Assembly: GCA_016875335.1 (NCBI GenBank)
Contig: VGRO01000007.1
Coordinates: 1 to 64,000, forward strand
Reading direction: 5' to 3'
Origin: Deltaproteobacteria bacterium
GTDB taxonomy: Bacteria; Myxococcota_A; UBA9042
DNA length: 64,000 nucleotides
In this document: in pieces, positions 63,101 through 64,000 of the stretch
How the letters are laid out: every line of letters begins with the position of its first letter
Numbering within the stretch: position 1 is the first letter of the stretch
Program-made: the position numbers and the translations under genes
The notes under the pieces: generated by a model
What the model was told of the DNA's origin: nothing
Databases searched by the model: none
The model's input: only the letters and a program-made list of their open reading frames with translations

Positions 63101-63750
63101 AGGGCAACGCTGGCGTATGGGCGGCCCAGGCGATGTTCTACAAGTCCGAGTACCTGTTCGACGATTTCGACGTGCTGACGCTCAAGACCGTCAAGAACAT
63201 GAAGGGCCTCATCCCTACGCTGCAAAAGAAGGCCGAAGCGCTCAAGAAGGCCGAGGCCGAATACTTCAGGGTGTTCGACCAAGCTGCGGCCGGCGGCGGT
63301 CGCGGCTGGGCGGCGGCGGCCATGTTCCGCGTGGGCTTGCTGTACTACAACTTCAAGGAAGACCTGTTCAAGGCGCCGGTGCCGCCGGAGGTCGAACGCT
63401 TCCCCGACCTGGCCGATCAGTACAAGCTGGCCATCGAACAGAAAGCGGTGCCCATCGAAGAGCAGTCGCTTGCCGCCTTGGGCAATGCCATCAAGATCGC
63501 CCACAACCTGGGCGTCTACAACAAGTGGAGCAAGCTCGCTGGCGACTACGCGGCCAAGGTCAGCCCCGACGCCTATCCGACCGTCGAGAAGGACCCCAAC
63601 CTGCCCAAGGCCGCCGAGACCGTGTCCGCCAACGAATCGACCGACCCCGCGACGTCGGCAGCGTTCGTGACCACCGTGCGCCGCGGCAAATTCACCGTGT
63701 CGTACAAGCCCAAGGCCGCGGCACCCGCCGACGCCAAGGCCGGCAAGTAG
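60160..63750 (+). CDS. Large exported TPR protein (GltD/AgmU-like)
   Basis: 1196 aa; signal peptide LLRLGAATIVTLSATYAHAQA; extended TPR array (e.g. YYRLAEAWWEETRFEY, AKFNVGLLYEAMTNFREAADAFLDMAKF). Confidence 0.6.
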   Translation: MMHCKQLLRLGAATIVTLSATYAHAQADEDIEAGSATKKVDKKESLVEEEKKKAAPKPKRDEDKLQTGGFEVEKFDQLGFSDKVRAQEMEKSKIRQRTIKTIESLLERAAPGDPNRPEYYFRLAEAWWEETRFEYLVEMAKHNKDLEQFEKGILKEKPVQPVENYAKAIGFYEKILQQHPTYGRMAEVLYRLGKAAMQQGKALGDKVLSQKGVQYLNRLIQNHQTSPLIPKAHLALAEYFFEANNLTLAKMNYEKITQNYKKSELFNYALYKLGWVYYNLREFQRTIETFQQVVKEIGASAGAKERGSIEFRDQALKDLVQAYAELDGAWPKAEAYFTEVEGEAKMWERLFKLAEIYISIDKDKDATDLLTHFIEKRPTDPRCVDWHESIVDVYKKLGAFPDIEAAMRKFLAFSDARTSPWVAALKGKKDGKSSEALDKADKMGETYLLFISNYYHQLAQKTEEETKDAEKARGFYAKAVADYEEFMRRWPNAKKTYVVSFYAAEIYYDFLKDFDKARKSYERTIRLDPEGEFLEDAALGVIYSTEELMRNKRACWLDKDQKWVERPDCPPLVASVAGDGVKVTKFKTAKKEELTEEQIKGANLPKARQELHELEKSYVAAADKYVELMERSKADCAAGKKKMCGKGKKVPEIMYLAASAYYDRGQYKEAISGYERVYKYQEDNKVAEIAVKTLIDIYARLKEWPKIEEWAELMLKRKNRLILDPKDLKKYVAVAVAEQARELADKKDYDGAHAKYDKILARFKSEEPELAAVALYNKALIYELQQQDKTAIETYERVVKEFPKAKVAPEAKFNVGLLYEAMTNFREAADAFLDMAKFRDNADAAQALINAGTILVALNQYKDAAAAYDKFIGVANNLKGDDEKTKRLKGLVADAEMEKGHVFDRMGTEGAKQAAAAYAAVVTKYPARPDLHVEALSRKVETLRLADAGKNRKDVVRAADDASKAYDNARSKDNDKPDVRKGNAGVWAAQAMFYKSEYLFDDFDVLTLKTVKNMKGLIPTLQKKAEALKKAEAEYFRVFDQAAAGGGRGWAAAAMFRVGLLYYNFKEDLFKAPVPPEVERFPDLADQYKLAIEQKAVPIEEQSLAALGNAIKIAHNLGVYNKWSKLAGDYAAKVSPDAYPTVEKDPNLPKAAETVSANESTDPATSAAFVTTVRRGKFTVSYKPKAAAPADAKAGK

Positions 63751-63768
63751 GACAGGGAGGCCACGACC

Positions 63769-64000
63769 ATGAAAACCCGTTTGCTCGTTGCGGTCGCCGC
63801 CGCCAGCCTCAGTGCCGCGTTGCCGGTCTGCCCCGTCGTTGCCCAGGAGTACCTCGGAGGCATCGACAACAAGGCGCAGGACGCCATGCGGGCCGGCCTG
63901 TCGCACGCCCTGCGCGCCGTGCCCAAGTGCAGCCCCTACCGCATCCTCGACAATGGGGGCTGCTGTCCCAGTGGCTTCGTGTCCATCGGCGCCTCGTGCG
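63769..64000 (+). CDS. Exported Cys-containing protein, 5' part; runs off window end
   Basis: MKTRLLVAVAAASLSAALPVCPVVAQEYLGGIDNKAQDAMRAGLSHALRAVPKCSPYRILDNGGCCPSGFVSIGASC. Confidence 0.65.
   Translation, partial: MKTRLLVAVAAASLSAALPVCPVVAQEYLGGIDNKAQDAMRAGLSHALRAVPKCSPYRILDNGGCCPSGFVSIGASC

Noticed and set aside
60145-63906. 1253-aa minus-strand ORF opposite the large TPR gene
   Set aside because: Shadow ORF; low-complexity L/V/G/H-rich translation, while the plus-strand frame has a signal peptide and TPR pattern.

Overview
High-GC bacterial chromosome segment, gene-dense, with no CRISPR, rRNA or intact transposase. Gene content suggests Myxococcota or a related former deltaproteobacterium (inference). 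Housekeeping genes recognised include mtnA, mutS, xerD-like, rpmB, rsuA-like, cutA, lysA, valS, menB, a cystathionine beta-synthase, uvrA and a tRNA-Gly(CCC). Accessory content: (i) a type IV pilus minor-pilin/pilY1 operon (27.9-35.4 kb) preceded by a near-consensus sigma-54 promoter; (ii) a VWA lipoprotein / two outer-membrane barrels / two large TPR proteins cluster (54.2-64 kb, running off the window) whose composition resembles the Myxococcus CglB/Glt gliding (or Nfs) envelope machinery; (iii) a tRNA-Gly whose 3' end is part of a 99-bp tandem duplication that also carries inverted T-arm copies; (iv) a 200-bp element with 13-bp perfect terminal inverted repeats; (v) a P-loop/NACHT-like NTPase with a predicted export/lipoprotein signal; (vi) a double-module ThyX-like protein; (vii) a fungalysin-type peptidase with its FTP propeptide encoded as a separate gene. 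Most long ORFs on the opposite strand of these genes are GC-driven shadow ORFs. All family calls come from reading motifs by eye; no database search was run.
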